NCBI RefSeq assembly: GCF_027530345.1
Contig: NZ_JAPZQK010000014.1
Location: forward strand, 1 to 61,515
Direction of reading: 5' to 3'
DNA length: 61,515 nucleotides
From: Silanimonas sp.
GTDB lineage: Bacteria; Pseudomonadota; Gammaproteobacteria; Xanthomonadales; Xanthomonadaceae
Positions 61,319 through 61,515 of the stretch are shown piece by piece. Made by a program: the position numbers and the translations under genes. Each line of letters opens with the position of its first letter. Within the stretch, counting starts at the first letter, position 1. The notes below the pieces were generated by a model that ran no database searches, was not told the DNA's origin, and saw only the letters and a list, made by a program, of their open reading frames with translations.

Positions 61319-61515
61319 CGTCAGGATAGTTGTCGTCTCCATAGATCCGAGTAACCGGGGGCGATGACGAGAAGACGCGCTGGCCGAGACGGTGATCGGC
61401 CTGTTCAAGACCGAAGTGATCTACCGGCAGACCTGGCGCGGCCGCGAAGACGTCGAATGGGCGGTGGCCGATTGGGTGCAGTGGTACAACACAAAGCGAC
61501 TGCTGGGGCCGATCG
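61319..61515 (+). mobile_element. Internally deleted IS3-family element, running off the window
   Basis: The left end carries GTCAGGATAGTTGTCGTC (61320-61337), matching 60610 onwards at most positions. ATGACGAGAAGACGC (61363-61377) looks like an orfA start. Directly after it, another frame reads LAETVIGLFKTEVIYRQTW and ADWVQWYNTKRLLGP, the end of an IS3 OrfB. The DNA between (nearly all of orfA and orfB) is absent, so this copy is internally deleted. Confidence 0.7.

Overview
The window is high-GC (roughly 70 % by eye, very strong G/C at third codon positions) and gene-dense, with short intergenic spaces and many 4-bp ATGA/GTGA start-stop overlaps. The gene families (TonB-dependent receptor, DUF6116, DUF3297, DUF3228, sortilin-like secreted beta-propellers, bacterial tricorn protease, HD-GYP-like protein, GcdH, AdhC/FghA) point to a Gram-negative gammaproteobacterium of the Xanthomonadales/Lysobacterales type. 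That placement rests on family knowledge, not on a marker gene. I saw no rRNA, tRNA or CRISPR array. Both window edges fall inside transposase sequence, as expected where an assembly breaks at repeated insertion sequences.

Layout. 1-0.6 kb: the end of a mobile element that has cut off the 3' part of a glutathione S-transferase gene. 0.6-6.3 kb: housekeeping genes (GNAT, glutaryl-CoA dehydrogenase, two glycine-zipper envelope proteins, DUF6116, a TatD nuclease, TcdA for tRNA ct6A, a cytochrome c'-like protein). 6.3-11.2 kb: alpha/beta hydrolase, a DUF5916 outer-membrane barrel, an HD-GYP-like protein that has lost its HD histidine, and DUF456. 11.2-15.2 kb: an FtsX-type permease/ATPase pair divergent from a TesA-like lipoprotein esterase. 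15.3-24.7 kb: SLC5 symporter, small membrane/envelope genes, a spermidine-synthase-like protein, a SemiSWEET, a lipocalin, DUF4105 and a large secreted amidohydrolase. 24.7-29.5 kb: a LysR regulator divergent from an NTF2-fold secreted protein, then a formaldehyde-detoxification operon (AdhC, FghA) whose third gene, a secreted YciI protein, is broken by a stop and a frameshift, and a 22-aa basic peptide gene with its own terminator. 29.5-41.2 kb: YjdM, DUF3297, a methyltransferase, then two sortilin-like beta-propeller proteins around a TonB-dependent receptor, a TSUP exporter and a LolA-fold protein. 41.2-52.4 kb: SRAP, M14 peptidase, RIO kinase, an atypical pseudouridine synthase, DUF3228, tricorn-like protease, a coupled methyltransferase/YkgJ operon and an AraC/NmrA divergent pair.

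52.4-61.5 kb is accessory. It holds stress-type membrane proteins, gene remnants (SGNH hydrolase tail, half a HigB toxin with intact HigA and a perfect operator palindrome, a NERD-protein tail), and the most unusual gene of the window: a cytoplasmic fusion of an alpha/beta-hydrolase with a subtilisin protease (54551-56797), followed on the same strand by a coiled-coil lipoprotein. Next come two overlapping lower-GC genes, a saccharopine-dehydrogenase-like reductase and a LysA-type decarboxylase, the second cut after about 50 codons by insertion sequences. The right edge is a nest of IS3 and IS21 fragments.
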